Assembly (NCBI GenBank): GCA_903921325.1
Contig: CAIXPL010000016.1
Location: forward strand, 555,903 to 619,902
Direction: 5' to 3'
Source of the DNA: an uncultured Pseudomonadota bacterium
GTDB lineage: Bacteria > Pseudomonadota > Gammaproteobacteria > Burkholderiales > SG8-39
DNA length: 64,000 nt
The translations under genes were made by a program, and so were the position numbers. Below, one piece after another: positions 47,459 through 56,574 of the stretch (its first letter is position 1; every line of letters begins with the position of its first letter). The notes beneath the pieces were generated by a model. It ran no database searches. It was not told where the DNA came from and was given only the letters and a program-made list of their open reading frames with translations.

Positions 47459-48502
47459 TCAATCCATCAGGTTGCGCGCCTCGCGAACCTGATTTCGATA
47501 CGATTCAAAAATCCGCTCAAGCGCCTCCTGCATCCCGATCCGAGGCTTCCAGCCCAGATCGCGCATGGTATTGGTGATCTTGGGCACGCGGTTCTGCACG
47601 TCCTGATAGCCACCGCCGTAGTACTTGGTCGCGGTGGTTTTCACCAGGCGAACGTGGCTTGCCTGTTCGGCATACTCAGGAATGCTGGCGGCCAGCTTCA
47701 GCATCATCTCGGCCAGTTCACGCACCGAGAAGTTGTTCTTCGGATTGCCGATATTGTAGATCTGACCGCTTGCCACACCTTTGGGGTTATCGATGATGCG
47801 CAGCAGCGCGTCGATGCCGTCATCGACATAGGTGAAGGCGCGTTTTTGCGCACCACCATCGACTAACTGGATGTTCTCGCCGCGTACGATATGGCCGAGG
47901 AACTGGGTGATCACCCGCGATGAGCCTTCCTTGGCCGTGTTGATCGAATCAAGGCCCGAGCCGATCCAGTTGAATGGACGGAACAAGGTGAAATCGAGCT
48001 TTTGCTCCATGCCATAGCCCCAGATCACCCGGTCCATCAACTGCTTGGCGCACGAGTAGATCCAGCGCGGTTTGTTGATCGGACCCAGCACGAGTTCTGA
48101 TTTCTCGGGATCGAACTCGGCATCGCGCGACATGCCGTAGACCTCGGAGGTCGACGGGAAGATCAGGCGCTTGCCGTATTTCACGCAGGAGCGAACGATC
48201 GGCAAGTTCGCTTCGAAATCCAGTTCGAATACGCGCAGCGGTTCGCGCACATAGGTAGCCGGCGTGGCAATGGCCACCAGCGGCAGCACCGTGTCGCACT
48301 TGCGGATGTGATATTCGATCCATTCCTTGTTGATCGTGATGTCGCCTTCGAAGAAATGAAAGCGCTTCTCTCCCAGGAGGCCGCTGATGCGCTCGGTGGC
48401 CATGTCCATGCCATAGACTTCCCAGTCGGTGCTCGCCAGGATGCGATTGGACAGGTGATGACCGATGAAGCCGTTGACGCCGAGAATCAGGATTTTTTTC
48501 AT
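47459..48502 (-). CDS. UDP-glucuronic acid decarboxylase (ArnA C-terminal-type)
   Basis: A 347-residue extended SDR enzyme equivalent to the C-terminal half of E. coli ArnA, which oxidises and decarboxylates UDP-glucuronate to UDP-Ara4O. GVNGFIGHHL is the NAD-binding loop (residues 8-17), STSEVYGM and YSCAKQLMDR give the catalytic Thr/Tyr/Lys, and FRPFNWIGSGLDS is characteristic. The ArnA activities are split between this gene and the upstream formyltransferase. Confidence 0.93.
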   Translation of the reverse strand: MKKILILGVNGFIGHHLSNRILASTDWEVYGMDMATERISGLLGEKRFHFFEGDITINKEWIEYHIRKCDTVLPLVAIATPATYVREPLRVFELDFEANLPIVRSCVKYGKRLIFPSTSEVYGMSRDAEFDPEKSELVLGPINKPRWIYSCAKQLMDRVIWGYGMEQKLDFTLFRPFNWIGSGLDSINTAKEGSSRVITQFLGHIVRGENIQLVDGGAQKRAFTYVDDGIDALLRIIDNPKGVASGQIYNIGNPKNNFSVRELAEMMLKLAASIPEYAEQASHVRLVKTTATKYYGGGYQDVQNRVPKITNTMRDLGWKPRIGMQEALERIFESYRNQVREARNLMD

Positions 48503-48520
48503 TTAGGGAGTTCAGTCGTT

Positions 48521-49564
48521 CTAAGTGAGAGTGAGTACGGTGCAACCAAAACGGATTTCAAGGTCTGCGGCCAGCAGCGGCTGGCCGTTGTAGCGAGCTT
48601 CCAGCACCTGCAGCAGCGCGCCATCACCACAGCGCAACCACAGCCCCCCCGCATCGGCCAGCAGGGCTGGCGCGGCAGGCGGGTTATCAGGTTGCGCGGG
48701 ACGTGCCGGCCACCAAGTGCGCAGGATACCCAACTCCCCGCCCGAGAGGGGCATAAAGGCACCCGGATAGGGTGGGGCGACGGCGCGCACCAGGTTGTGG
48801 ACGGTCCACGCGGTCTGGCGCGGGTCAATCAGCCCATCGGCGGGTTTGCGTCCACCAAAGTAGCCGCCAGCCGACAAATCCTGCGCGCGATGGATGGCGG
48901 TACCGGCCGCCAGAGCGCCGATCGAGCGTTCGAGCACGATCTCGGCGGCCACTGCAACCTTGCCAAAGACCTCGTGTGCGCTGTCATTGTCAAGGATCGG
49001 CACCGCTTGCTGATCGACGATCGCCCCGGCATCGGGTTTGGTCACCATCGCGTGCAAGCTGGCACCGGCATGGCGCTCGCCATGCAGCACGGCCCAGTTC
49101 ACCGGGACGCGCCCGCGGTACTGCGGCAGCAGTGATCCGTGCATGTTGTAGGCGCCGCGGCGTCCGAGGGCCAGCAGCGCATCAGGCAGCATCTGGCGAT
49201 AGTAAAACGAGAACACGAAATCCACGGCCTTGGCGCCCAGCATGGGTTCGATCAGGTCGAGACTTGGCGCAGCCGGGGTGATGCAGGGGATGCCGGCGCG
49301 CTCGCACAGCGCGCGCACGCTGCCAAACCAGATGGTCTCACCGGCAGCATCTTCATGGGTGACCACCAGCGCGACGTCGATGCCGCGCGAGAGGAGCACT
49401 GACAGACAGCGCACGCCGACATCGTGATAGGCAAATACCAGCGCACGCGGGCGGGGTGTTGCCGATGTGCTCGCGCCTGTGGCGGTGGTTGCTGGCAAGC
49501 TGACTGCGGTCGTGCGCGCCGGGGCCGGGCTACGCGCTACCGGGTTCATTTCTTGTGCGGTCAT
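48521..49564 (-). CDS. UDP-Ara4N formyltransferase (ArnA N-terminal-type)
   Basis: A 347-residue folate-dependent formyltransferase matching the N-terminal half of ArnA, which formylates UDP-Ara4N. The catalytic Asn/His/Asp triad is visible in YNMHGSLLPQYRGRVPVNW and HAMVTKPDAGAIVDQ. A low-complexity Ala/Thr/Ser/Pro tail of about 35 residues precedes the core at RALVFAYHDVG. ATG overlaps arnC (ATGA). Confidence 0.9.
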   Translation of the reverse strand: MTAQEMNPVARSPAPARTTAVSLPATTATGASTSATPRPRALVFAYHDVGVRCLSVLLSRGIDVALVVTHEDAAGETIWFGSVRALCERAGIPCITPAAPSLDLIEPMLGAKAVDFVFSFYYRQMLPDALLALGRRGAYNMHGSLLPQYRGRVPVNWAVLHGERHAGASLHAMVTKPDAGAIVDQQAVPILDNDSAHEVFGKVAVAAEIVLERSIGALAAGTAIHRAQDLSAGGYFGGRKPADGLIDPRQTAWTVHNLVRAVAPPYPGAFMPLSGGELGILRTWWPARPAQPDNPPAAPALLADAGGLWLRCGDGALLQVLEARYNGQPLLAADLEIRFGCTVLTLT

Positions 49565-50601
49565 CGCGATTCGGTGACGCGCGGCGCCGCGGGTGCCCTG
49601 CCGGACTGCTCAAGCACGGCTTGCACCACATAGCGCGGACGACTGCGCACCTGCTGATAAATCCGGCCGACATACTCGCCAAGCAGACCAATGCCCATGA
49701 GCGCGAGTCCGATGAGAAAGAACGCGATGCCAAAGAGCGTAAATACCCCTTCGGCCTCTGGTCCCACAAAAATGCGACGCCAGGCCAGGATGAGCACAAA
49801 TACGAGTGACATCCCCGAGACGACAAACCCGACCAGTGAGAACACCTGCAAGGGCAGCACCGAGAACCCGGTGACCAGATCGAAGTTGAGACGGATCAGC
49901 CGGTAGAGCGAATATTTTGTGGTGCCGGCGGCGCGCTCTTCGTGCGCGATTTCGATCTCGGTCGGATTGCCGGCAAAGGTGTAGGCGAGTGCCGGAATGA
50001 AGGTATTCACTTCGCGACACTGGTTGATCGCATCGATGATGGGGCGACTGTAGGCGCGCATCATGCAGCCCTGATCGGTCATTTTGATCGAAGTGATTTT
50101 CTCGCGCAGGCGATTCATCGCCCGCGAGGCATAGCGGCGCCACGCACTGTCCTGACGTGCCCGGCGGATCGTGCCGACGTAGTCTGAGCCGGCGTCCATC
50201 GCAGTGAGCAGGTTGCCAATTTCTTCGGGCGGATTTTGCAGATCGGCATCGAGAGTGATGATCCGTTCGCCGCGGCAGTATTCAAATCCGGCCAGAATCG
50301 CCAGATGTTGACCGGCATTGGCGTTGAATAGCACCACCCGCGTCACCTCGGGGCGACGGGCGAACTGTTCGCGCAGGATCGCGGCCGAGCGATCACGGCT
50401 GCCATCGTTCACGAATACGATTTCGTAGGAAATGCCCAGGGCATCAAGCGAGGGATACAGGCGCGCAAACAACTGAGCAAGCCCGGCTTCCTCGTTGTAG
50501 ACCGGGATGACCACCGACAGGGCAGGCGCCGCCGGCGCAGGCGTCGACTGGGCAAGGGAGGCGGCGGGGTTGCCTGGTTGCTGAGCGAGCGTGTTTGTCA
50601 T
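49561..50601 (-). CDS. arnC: Undecaprenyl-phosphate 4-deoxy-4-formamido-L-arabinose transferase
   Basis: A 346-residue family 2 glycosyltransferase with two C-terminal membrane helices. The GT2 core begins LSVVIPVYNEEAGL, has VFVNDGSRDRS and the DXD-type DADLQNPPEE, and ends with helices VFSLVGFVVSGMSLVFVLILAW and FLIGLALMGIGLLGEYVGRIYQQV. It places Ara4FN on undecaprenyl phosphate. Overlaps both neighbours by four bases. Confidence 0.93.
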   Translation of the reverse strand: MTNTLAQQPGNPAASLAQSTPAPAAPALSVVIPVYNEEAGLAQLFARLYPSLDALGISYEIVFVNDGSRDRSAAILREQFARRPEVTRVVLFNANAGQHLAILAGFEYCRGERIITLDADLQNPPEEIGNLLTAMDAGSDYVGTIRRARQDSAWRRYASRAMNRLREKITSIKMTDQGCMMRAYSRPIIDAINQCREVNTFIPALAYTFAGNPTEIEIAHEERAAGTTKYSLYRLIRLNFDLVTGFSVLPLQVFSLVGFVVSGMSLVFVLILAWRRIFVGPEAEGVFTLFGIAFFLIGLALMGIGLLGEYVGRIYQQVRSRPRYVVQAVLEQSGRAPAAPRVTESR

Positions 50602-51743
50602 CGACTGGCCTCCTCAAGCGCGTGCGGCAGCGCATCGCAGACGCGCTCGACATCGGCCTCACTCATGCGCGGGAACAAGGGCAGGGTGACGATCGATTGG
50701 CCGACCCGTTCGGCATGCGGAAACTGCCCGGCGTGGAATCCCATGCGGCGGTACAGTTCAAACAGGTGGATCGCCGGGTAATGCACCCCGATGCCAATGC
50801 CGCGTTCGCGCATCGCACGGATGAAATCAGGCCGCCGTGCCCGCTCGGGCAACACACACTGGAACATATGCCAGTTGCTGTTGTGCTCATCGGTAACCGG
50901 CAATTGCAGCGCTTCGCTGATCGCACTCCCTGCGAGGCAGTGGAAGTAATGCGCCGCGAGCTGCTTGCGCCGGGCGGTGAATTCATCCAGTCGCTTCAGT
51001 TGTCCGCGACCGATGCAGGCGGCCACATCAGTGAGATTGGCCTTCTCGCCGGCAAACTCCACTTCGATACCGTCCTCACCGGTGCGGCGCACCCCTTGCA
51101 GGCGCCAGCGTTCGGCTTCCACGGCACTCGCCTCATCGGGGAAGACGATGGCACCGCCCTCGGTGCTGGTGATGTTTTTGTTGGCATGAAAGCTGAAGCA
51201 GATGAAATCCCCCGTGCTGCCAATACGCTGGCCATTCCACAGCGCACCGAAGGATTGGCAGGCATCCTCGATCACCCGCAGGCGGTGCTTGCCCGCAATG
51301 GCGGCGAGCCGATCGCGATCGACCGGTAACCCAGCCAGATCGACCGGAATCAGCGCGCGGGTGGCCGGCGTGATGGCGGCCTCAAGCCGGTCCAGATCGA
51401 TATTGCGGGTGCGCGGGTCGATGTCGGCAAACACCGGCTTGGCACCGACTGCGAGAATCACGTTGGCAGTGGCAACCCAGGACAGTGGCGTGGTGATCAC
51501 TTCATCGCCCGGGCCCACGCGTGCAAGCCGCAGTGCAATTTCAAGGGCAGCGGTGCCCGAATTGAACACCCGCACCGGGCGTCCACCACAGAACTGTGAC
51601 AGTTCATCTTCGAACGCACGCGCCTGCGGTCCGGTGGTGATCCAGCCCGAGCGCAGCACATCCCCGACGGCGCTGATGGTCTGCTCATCGATGTCGGGGC
51701 GGGTGAACGGGAGAAACGGCAGCGCGGCGGCGTCAGAGGTCAT
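50598..51743 (-). CDS. arnB: UDP-4-amino-4-deoxy-L-arabinose aminotransferase
   Basis: A 381-residue PLP enzyme of the DegT/DnrJ/EryC1 family that transaminates UDP-Ara4O. The lysine region is FSFHANKNITSTEGGAIVF, and the pocket has DEVITTPLSWVATANVILAVGAKPVFADID. The ATG at 51743 is eight bases beyond the arnT stop. A TTG at 51755 that would overlap arnT by four bases is the alternative. Confidence 0.94.
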   Translation of the reverse strand: MTSDAAALPFLPFTRPDIDEQTISAVGDVLRSGWITTGPQARAFEDELSQFCGGRPVRVFNSGTAALEIALRLARVGPGDEVITTPLSWVATANVILAVGAKPVFADIDPRTRNIDLDRLEAAITPATRALIPVDLAGLPVDRDRLAAIAGKHRLRVIEDACQSFGALWNGQRIGSTGDFICFSFHANKNITSTEGGAIVFPDEASAVEAERWRLQGVRRTGEDGIEVEFAGEKANLTDVAACIGRGQLKRLDEFTARRKQLAAHYFHCLAGSAISEALQLPVTDEHNSNWHMFQCVLPERARRPDFIRAMRERGIGIGVHYPAIHLFELYRRMGFHAGQFPHAERVGQSIVTLPLFPRMSEADVERVCDALPHALEEASR

Positions 51744-51751
51744 GGCGATGC

Positions 51752-53494
51752 TCAAAGTGGGGTGGTGGGCGTGGCCACCACGATGCGGCGCGGGTCCTGC
51801 GCGACCTTTTTCATGGGCAATCCGGAATCGACAAAGTGTTGGTACTGCTGGTGGGTCATCACGGCAAAGGCTGCTGCGCTGTTGCGCCAGATCGGTTCAA
51901 AACTCGCAACATCCTTGATAAAGGGGCCCGGCTCACGATCGATCGGCACCGCCAGTTCGTCCTTGTAGCCCACCATGATGTAGGTATGCCCGGTATAGAA
52001 GGGCAGCGTGTGGTCATACGTATCGACCATGTAGAGGGCCGTGTCGGCGTGTATCAGAGGGCGCATCACGCGGGCGATATCATACGACGAGTAGATCGGC
52101 GCGAGACTCTCGTGTCCGCTCAACGCGAGCTGGGTGGCGAGCAGGCACGCGCCCGCAAGACTCAGGGTGGCCAGCTGCCGGCGGGCGCTGCGGACCAGGC
52201 GCAGCCCGGCGAAAGCGCCGATGATCAGCGCGGCCGCTGCGCCGAGCAGCCAGGGTTCGTAGGCCGCGAGCAATTCAGACGGGATATGCGCCGAGCCGCG
52301 TCGGATCGCGACCGGTACGGCGATCAGCAATGCCACGCCCAGCAGCAAGATGCTGCGATGGGTCCAGATGAGTGAGCGGGTGGTGAGGCCAGGCAGGGCG
52401 CGTGCGATGAGCAGGGCAAGCGCCGGGTAGATCGGCAGCAGATAGGATTCCAGTTTGGAGTGCGATACGGAGAAGAACACAAAGCACACCAGCGCCCACA
52501 GCGCGAGAAAGGCGCTCGCGTCGAACCCTCCGGAGCGTAGTGCCGATCCGGGTGCGGCTGCCGATCGCGCAGTAAAGGCGGTTCGATAGACGGCGGGCAG
52601 CAGCAAAGTCCAGGGCAGCAGCCCGGCGATCAACACCGGCACAAAAAACCACAGGGGGGCATCGCGCCCGTGCATCGGGGTGAGAAATCGCTCCAGATGT
52701 TCCTGGATGAAAAAGAAATGCGCAAAACCTGGATTGCGCGCCGAGACCAGCACGAACCACGGCGCGCAGACGGCTACGAGCACGAGAAGTCCGCTGGGTA
52801 AGCGACTGCGACGAAGCAAGCCCCAATCGCGCTGCCAGAGCATGTAGACAAACGCACTCGCCGCCGGCAGCGCGAGGGCGACCACCCCTTTGCTGAGGAC
52901 GGCCAGGGCCAGTAGCAGCCACGCGGTGAGCATCCAGCGCTGATCGCTCGGGATCGGTGCGAGCAGTACGGCGTCGCTTGCGCGCTCGGTTGCGCTCGTA
53001 TCAGGCGGGCACTGCGCGGCACAAAATGCGGCGATTGCACCCGAGAGAAACGCTGCCAGCGACATATCGAGCGATGCGAAATGTCCCATGGCGGCCCATT
53101 GCAGGGTGCCCCCGAGAACGATCGCACTGGTGAGTGCGGTCTGGTTGCCCCAGATACGGCGTGCCGCCAGTGCACTGATTGCAATCCCGCACAGACCACA
53201 CAGTGCAGTCCACAGCCGTGCCGTCCATTCATGCTCGCCGAACACCGTAAATGCCGCGGCGGTTGCCCAGTATTGCAGCGGGGGCTTCTCAAAATAGGGG
53301 TAGCCGTTCTGGCGCGGGGTCACCCAGTCGCCGCTTGCCACCATTTCACGGGCGATTTCGGCGTAACGCCCTTCGTCTGTTCGGATCAGTCGCGGATAGC
53401 CGAGGTTCACACACCAGATGAACAGAAACGCAGCGAGCAAAACCCACAGTGCGCGACGCGACAGGCGGTCGTTGTGGCTGGGAGCGGGGATCAC
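51752..53494 (-). CDS. arnT: L-Ara4N transferase (ArnT-type family 83 glycosyltransferase)
   Basis: A 580-residue polytopic inner-membrane enzyme that moves Ara4N from undecaprenyl phosphate to lipid A on the periplasmic face, lowering net negative charge and polymyxin binding. The first periplasmic loop has the diagnostic YPRLIRTDEGRYAEIAREM...GYPYFEKPPLQYW. Around twelve helices follow, and the protein ends in a soluble periplasmic domain with YNGHTYIMVGYKDEL-like sequence. GTG start at 53494, three bases after the Mth938-like gene. Confidence 0.92.
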   Translation of the reverse strand: MIPAPSHNDRLSRRALWVLLAAFLFIWCVNLGYPRLIRTDEGRYAEIAREMVASGDWVTPRQNGYPYFEKPPLQYWATAAAFTVFGEHEWTARLWTALCGLCGIAISALAARRIWGNQTALTSAIVLGGTLQWAAMGHFASLDMSLAAFLSGAIAAFCAAQCPPDTSATERASDAVLLAPIPSDQRWMLTAWLLLALAVLSKGVVALALPAASAFVYMLWQRDWGLLRRSRLPSGLLVLVAVCAPWFVLVSARNPGFAHFFFIQEHLERFLTPMHGRDAPLWFFVPVLIAGLLPWTLLLPAVYRTAFTARSAAAPGSALRSGGFDASAFLALWALVCFVFFSVSHSKLESYLLPIYPALALLIARALPGLTTRSLIWTHRSILLLGVALLIAVPVAIRRGSAHIPSELLAAYEPWLLGAAAALIIGAFAGLRLVRSARRQLATLSLAGACLLATQLALSGHESLAPIYSSYDIARVMRPLIHADTALYMVDTYDHTLPFYTGHTYIMVGYKDELAVPIDREPGPFIKDVASFEPIWRNSAAAFAVMTHQQYQHFVDSGLPMKKVAQDPRRIVVATPTTPL

Positions 53495-53497
53495 GGA

Positions 53498-53869
53498 TTA
53501 CGCGAGCACGATGGCAGCGGCAACCTTGCGGTCCTCCGACACCAGAATGTTGTAGGTGCGGCAGGCCGCGGCCGTGTTCATGGATTCCAGTCCAATCCCT
53601 GCGGCACTGAGCGCACGGGCCACGCCCGGATGCAGAAAATGCTGCCGTGGCCCGGTTCCAAGCAGCACGATGTCACAGCCCAGCGCGAGGATCGGTTCCA
53701 GATCGGCGGCGGTGATCGCCGCAAAATCGAGCGGTCGCCAGGGGGCAATCAAGCGGTCGCGGGTCACGATCAGGCTGGTGTCATGGCGCACCTGATTGAT
53801 GAGCACATGGTCACCGGCACAGGCGTTGAACAGGTGCGCTCCGGGCGCGCTCGCCAGATTGAGTTTCAC
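53498..53869 (-). CDS. Mth938-like (DUF498) domain protein
   Basis: A 123-residue protein of the MTH938/NDUFAF3 superfamily, of unknown biochemical role in bacteria. The conserved centre is [17 protein letters not shown] (about residues 64-80), with a late [27 protein letters not shown]. Starts with GTG. It heads the transcript that continues into arnT and is divergent from alaC, the usual Burkholderiales pairing with alaC. Confidence 0.9.
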   Translation of the reverse strand: MKLNLASAPGAHLFNACAGDHVLINQVRHDTSLIVTRDRLIAPWRPLDFAAITAADLEPILALGCDIVLLGTGPRQHFLHPGVARALSAAGIGLESMNTAAACRTYNILVSEDRKVAAAIVLA

Positions 53870-53887
53870 ACGTTTCCGTTAAGGAGA

Positions 53888-53916
53888 TTGCGGTAAGGGG
53901 TTGGCAAACATACAAT
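53888..53916 (+). promoter_or_regulatory. Candidate promoter for alaC-hom-thrC
   Basis: TTGCGG (53888-53893) and TACAAT (53911-53916) are separated by 17 bases and lie about 30 bases before the alaC ATG. On the opposite strand TATAAT (53920-53915) could serve the Mth938-arn transcript. Both calls rest on hexamer match only. Confidence 0.35.
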
Positions 53917-53946
53917 TATAGCTTTCCCACCCGGCTGGGGCCGCGC

Positions 53947-55200
53947 ATGAATCCCTCTGATCCCAATCGTCGCGCGGCCATGCCCTCGACTGACTTTCCG
54001 CGTATCAAACGTCTGCCGCCGTATGTATTCAATATTACGGCCGAATTGAAGCAGGCAGCGCGGCGGCGCGGCGAGGACGTGATCGACCTGTCGATGGGCA
54101 ATCCCGATGGGGCAACGCCTCCGCATATTGTCGAGAAGCTGATCGAGACGGCGGCACGTGGCGACACCCACGGCTACTCGGTCTCCAAGGGGATTCCACG
54201 GCTGCGTCGTGCGGTGACCAACTGGTACGGCCGTCGCTATGGAGTCGATCTGAACCCGGATACCGAAGCGATTGTCACCATCGGCTCCAAAGAAGGCCTG
54301 GCGCATCTGATGCTTGCCACGCTGGATCGGGGCGACACGGTGCTGGTGCCCAATCCGAGCTACCCGATTCACATCTATGGTGCAATCATCGCCGGGGCCG
54401 ACATCCGCTCGGTGCGCATGACCCCGGGGGTGGATTTTTTTGGTGAGCTCGAGCGGGCGATTCGCGAGAGCTTCCCCAAGCCCAAGATGATGATTCTGGG
54501 CTTCCCCTCGAATCCGACCGCGCAGTGCGTCGATCTGGAATTCTTCGAGCGGGTGGTGGCCCTGGCGCGCGAGCACGGCATCTTCGTGGTGCACGATCTG
54601 GCCTACGCTGACATCGTGTTCGATGACTACAAGGCCCCCTCGATCATGCAGGTGCCCGGGGCGCGCGATCTGGCGGTTGAATTCTTCACCATGTCGAAGA
54701 GCTACAACATGGCCGGCTGGCGGGTCGGGTTCATGGTGGGCAACAAGGAACTGGTGTCAGCGCTTGCGCGCATCAAGAGCTATCACGACTACGGTACGTT
54801 CACGCCCATTCAGGTTGCCTCCATCGTGGCACTGGAAGGGCCGCAGGAGTGCGTCGAGGAGACTCGGCTCAAGTATCAGCGCCGGCGCGATGTGATGGTG
54901 CGCGGTTTGCACGAGGCCGGCTGGATGGTGGAGAACCCCAAGGCGTCGATGTATATCTGGGCCGAGATCCCTGAGCCGTACCGCGCCATGGGGTCACTTG
55001 AATTTGCCAAGAAGATTCTCAACGAAGCCAAGGTGGCGGTGTCCCCGGGGGTCGGTTTTGGTGAATACGGCGATAGCCACATCCGCATCGCGCTGATCGA
55101 GAACGAGGCGCGCATCCGCCAGGCGGTGCGCGGTATCAAGGAAATGTTCCGCAAGGATGGCTATGTCCCGCGCTCAGAGCCGCGACTGGTGACGGCCTGA
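53947..55200 (+). CDS. alaC: Alanine transaminase AlaC-type aminotransferase
   Basis: A 417-residue class I PLP aminotransferase. [14 protein letters not shown] near the N-terminus, [26 protein letters not shown], the lysine motif [16 protein letters not shown] and the terminal [18 protein letters not shown] match the AlaC family. It links glutamate and alanine. Directly upstream of hom and thrC, it may supply or balance amino groups for threonine synthesis. ATG at 53947; a second ATG at 53980 is possible. Confidence 0.94.
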   Translation: MNPSDPNRRAAMPSTDFPRIKRLPPYVFNITAELKQAARRRGEDVIDLSMGNPDGATPPHIVEKLIETAARGDTHGYSVSKGIPRLRRAVTNWYGRRYGVDLNPDTEAIVTIGSKEGLAHLMLATLDRGDTVLVPNPSYPIHIYGAIIAGADIRSVRMTPGVDFFGELERAIRESFPKPKMMILGFPSNPTAQCVDLEFFERVVALAREHGIFVVHDLAYADIVFDDYKAPSIMQVPGARDLAVEFFTMSKSYNMAGWRVGFMVGNKELVSALARIKSYHDYGTFTPIQVASIVALEGPQECVEETRLKYQRRRDVMVRGLHEAGWMVENPKASMYIWAEIPEPYRAMGSLEFAKKILNEAKVAVSPGVGFGEYGDSHIRIALIENEARIRQAVRGIKEMFRKDGYVPRSEPRLVTA

Positions 55201-55203
55201 GGG

Positions 55204-56568
55204 ATGACAAGCATGGCAGCGCAGTCTGAGGCAGGTGGCGTGAACGCGTCGGCAGCAATTCGTGTCGGCTTGTTGGGCATTGGCACGGTGGGTGGGGGCA
55301 CCTTCAGTGTGCTCGCGCGCAACCGCGAGGAGATCCGTCGACGGGCCGGGCGCGACATTCAGATCACGGTGGTGGCCGATCGTGACACCCAGCGTGCGGC
55401 GCAGGTGATTGATGCCGCGGGGCTGAATGCCGCGATTACCGCTGATGCGTTTTCAGTGGTGAACGATCCGGCCATTGATGTGGTGGTCGAACTGATCGGT
55501 GGCTATACCGTTGCACGCGAGTTGGTGCTCACGGCGATTGCCGCCGGCAAGCATGTGGTGACCGCCAACAAGGCCCTGCTGGCCACCCATGGCAATGAGA
55601 TTTTTGCGGCTGCGCGCGAGCGCGGCGTGATGGTGGCTTTCGAGGCGGCCGTTGGTGGCGGCATTCCGATCATCAAGGCGCTGCGTGAAGGGCTGGCTGC
55701 CAATCGCATAGAGTGGATCGCCGGCATCATCAATGGCACCAGCAATTTCATTCTGTCGGCCATGCGCGACAAGGGCCTCGCCTTTGACGTGGTACTGCGC
55801 GAAGCGCAGGCGCTGGGCTATGCCGAGGCTGACCCCACCTTCGATATCGAAGGGGTCGATGCCGCGCACAAGCTCACGCTGCTCTCGGCCATCGCCTTTG
55901 GTACTCCGATTGAATTCGAGCGTGCGCACGTCGAAGGGATATCCAGGCTCGACGCAGTCGATATCCGCTATGCAGGGGAGTTCGGCTACCGCATCAAGTT
56001 GCTCGGCATTACCCGGCGCACCGATCAAGGCATCGAGTTGCGGGTGCATCCGACCCTCATCCCCGAGCGGCGTCTGATTGCCAATGTCGAAGGCGTCATG
56101 AACGCGGTGTTGGTCAAGGCTGATGCGGTCGGCCCGACACTGTTCTATGGCGCCGGTGCCGGTGCGGAACCCACCGCCAGTGCCGTGATCGCCGATCTCG
56201 TTGATGTCGCGCGCATGCTTACTGCTGATCCGCAGCAGCGCGTGCCGCATCTGGCGTTCCAGGCCGATAGCATTGCCGCGGTGCCGGTGCTGCCAATGGA
56301 CGAGGTGGTCACGGCCTGCTACCTGCGCATGCGGGTGCATGATCGTCCGGGTGTGTTGGCGGATATCTCGCGCGCCCTGGCGGATCGCAGTATTTCGATC
56401 GAAGCGATGGTGCAAAAAGAACCTGCGGTGGGCGAGGCCAGCGTCGACATCCTGATGCTGACTCACGCGACCGTTGAGCGCTCGGTCAATGCGGCCATTG
56501 CCACCATTGAGGCCTTGCCCGCGGTCATCGGCAAGGTCACGCGCATCCGGCGCGAACCTCTTCTGTGA
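55204..56568 (+). CDS. hom: Homoserine dehydrogenase
   Basis: A 454-residue single-function homoserine dehydrogenase that reduces aspartate semialdehyde. It has the nucleotide-binding start IRVGLLGIGTVGGGTF, the catalytic centre with NKALLATHG and EAAVGGGIPIIKAL, and NGTSNFILSAM. The C-terminal ACT domain (about residues 375-450: YLRMRVHDRPGVLADISRAL) indicates feedback control by threonine. ATG 55204 or 55213. Confidence 0.97.
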   Translation: MTSMAAQSEAGGVNASAAIRVGLLGIGTVGGGTFSVLARNREEIRRRAGRDIQITVVADRDTQRAAQVIDAAGLNAAITADAFSVVNDPAIDVVVELIGGYTVARELVLTAIAAGKHVVTANKALLATHGNEIFAAARERGVMVAFEAAVGGGIPIIKALREGLAANRIEWIAGIINGTSNFILSAMRDKGLAFDVVLREAQALGYAEADPTFDIEGVDAAHKLTLLSAIAFGTPIEFERAHVEGISRLDAVDIRYAGEFGYRIKLLGITRRTDQGIELRVHPTLIPERRLIANVEGVMNAVLVKADAVGPTLFYGAGAGAEPTASAVIADLVDVARMLTADPQQRVPHLAFQADSIAAVPVLPMDEVVTACYLRMRVHDRPGVLADISRALADRSISIEAMVQKEPAVGEASVDILMLTHATVERSVNAAIATIEALPAVIGKVTRIRREPLL

Positions 56569-56574
56569 GCTGAG

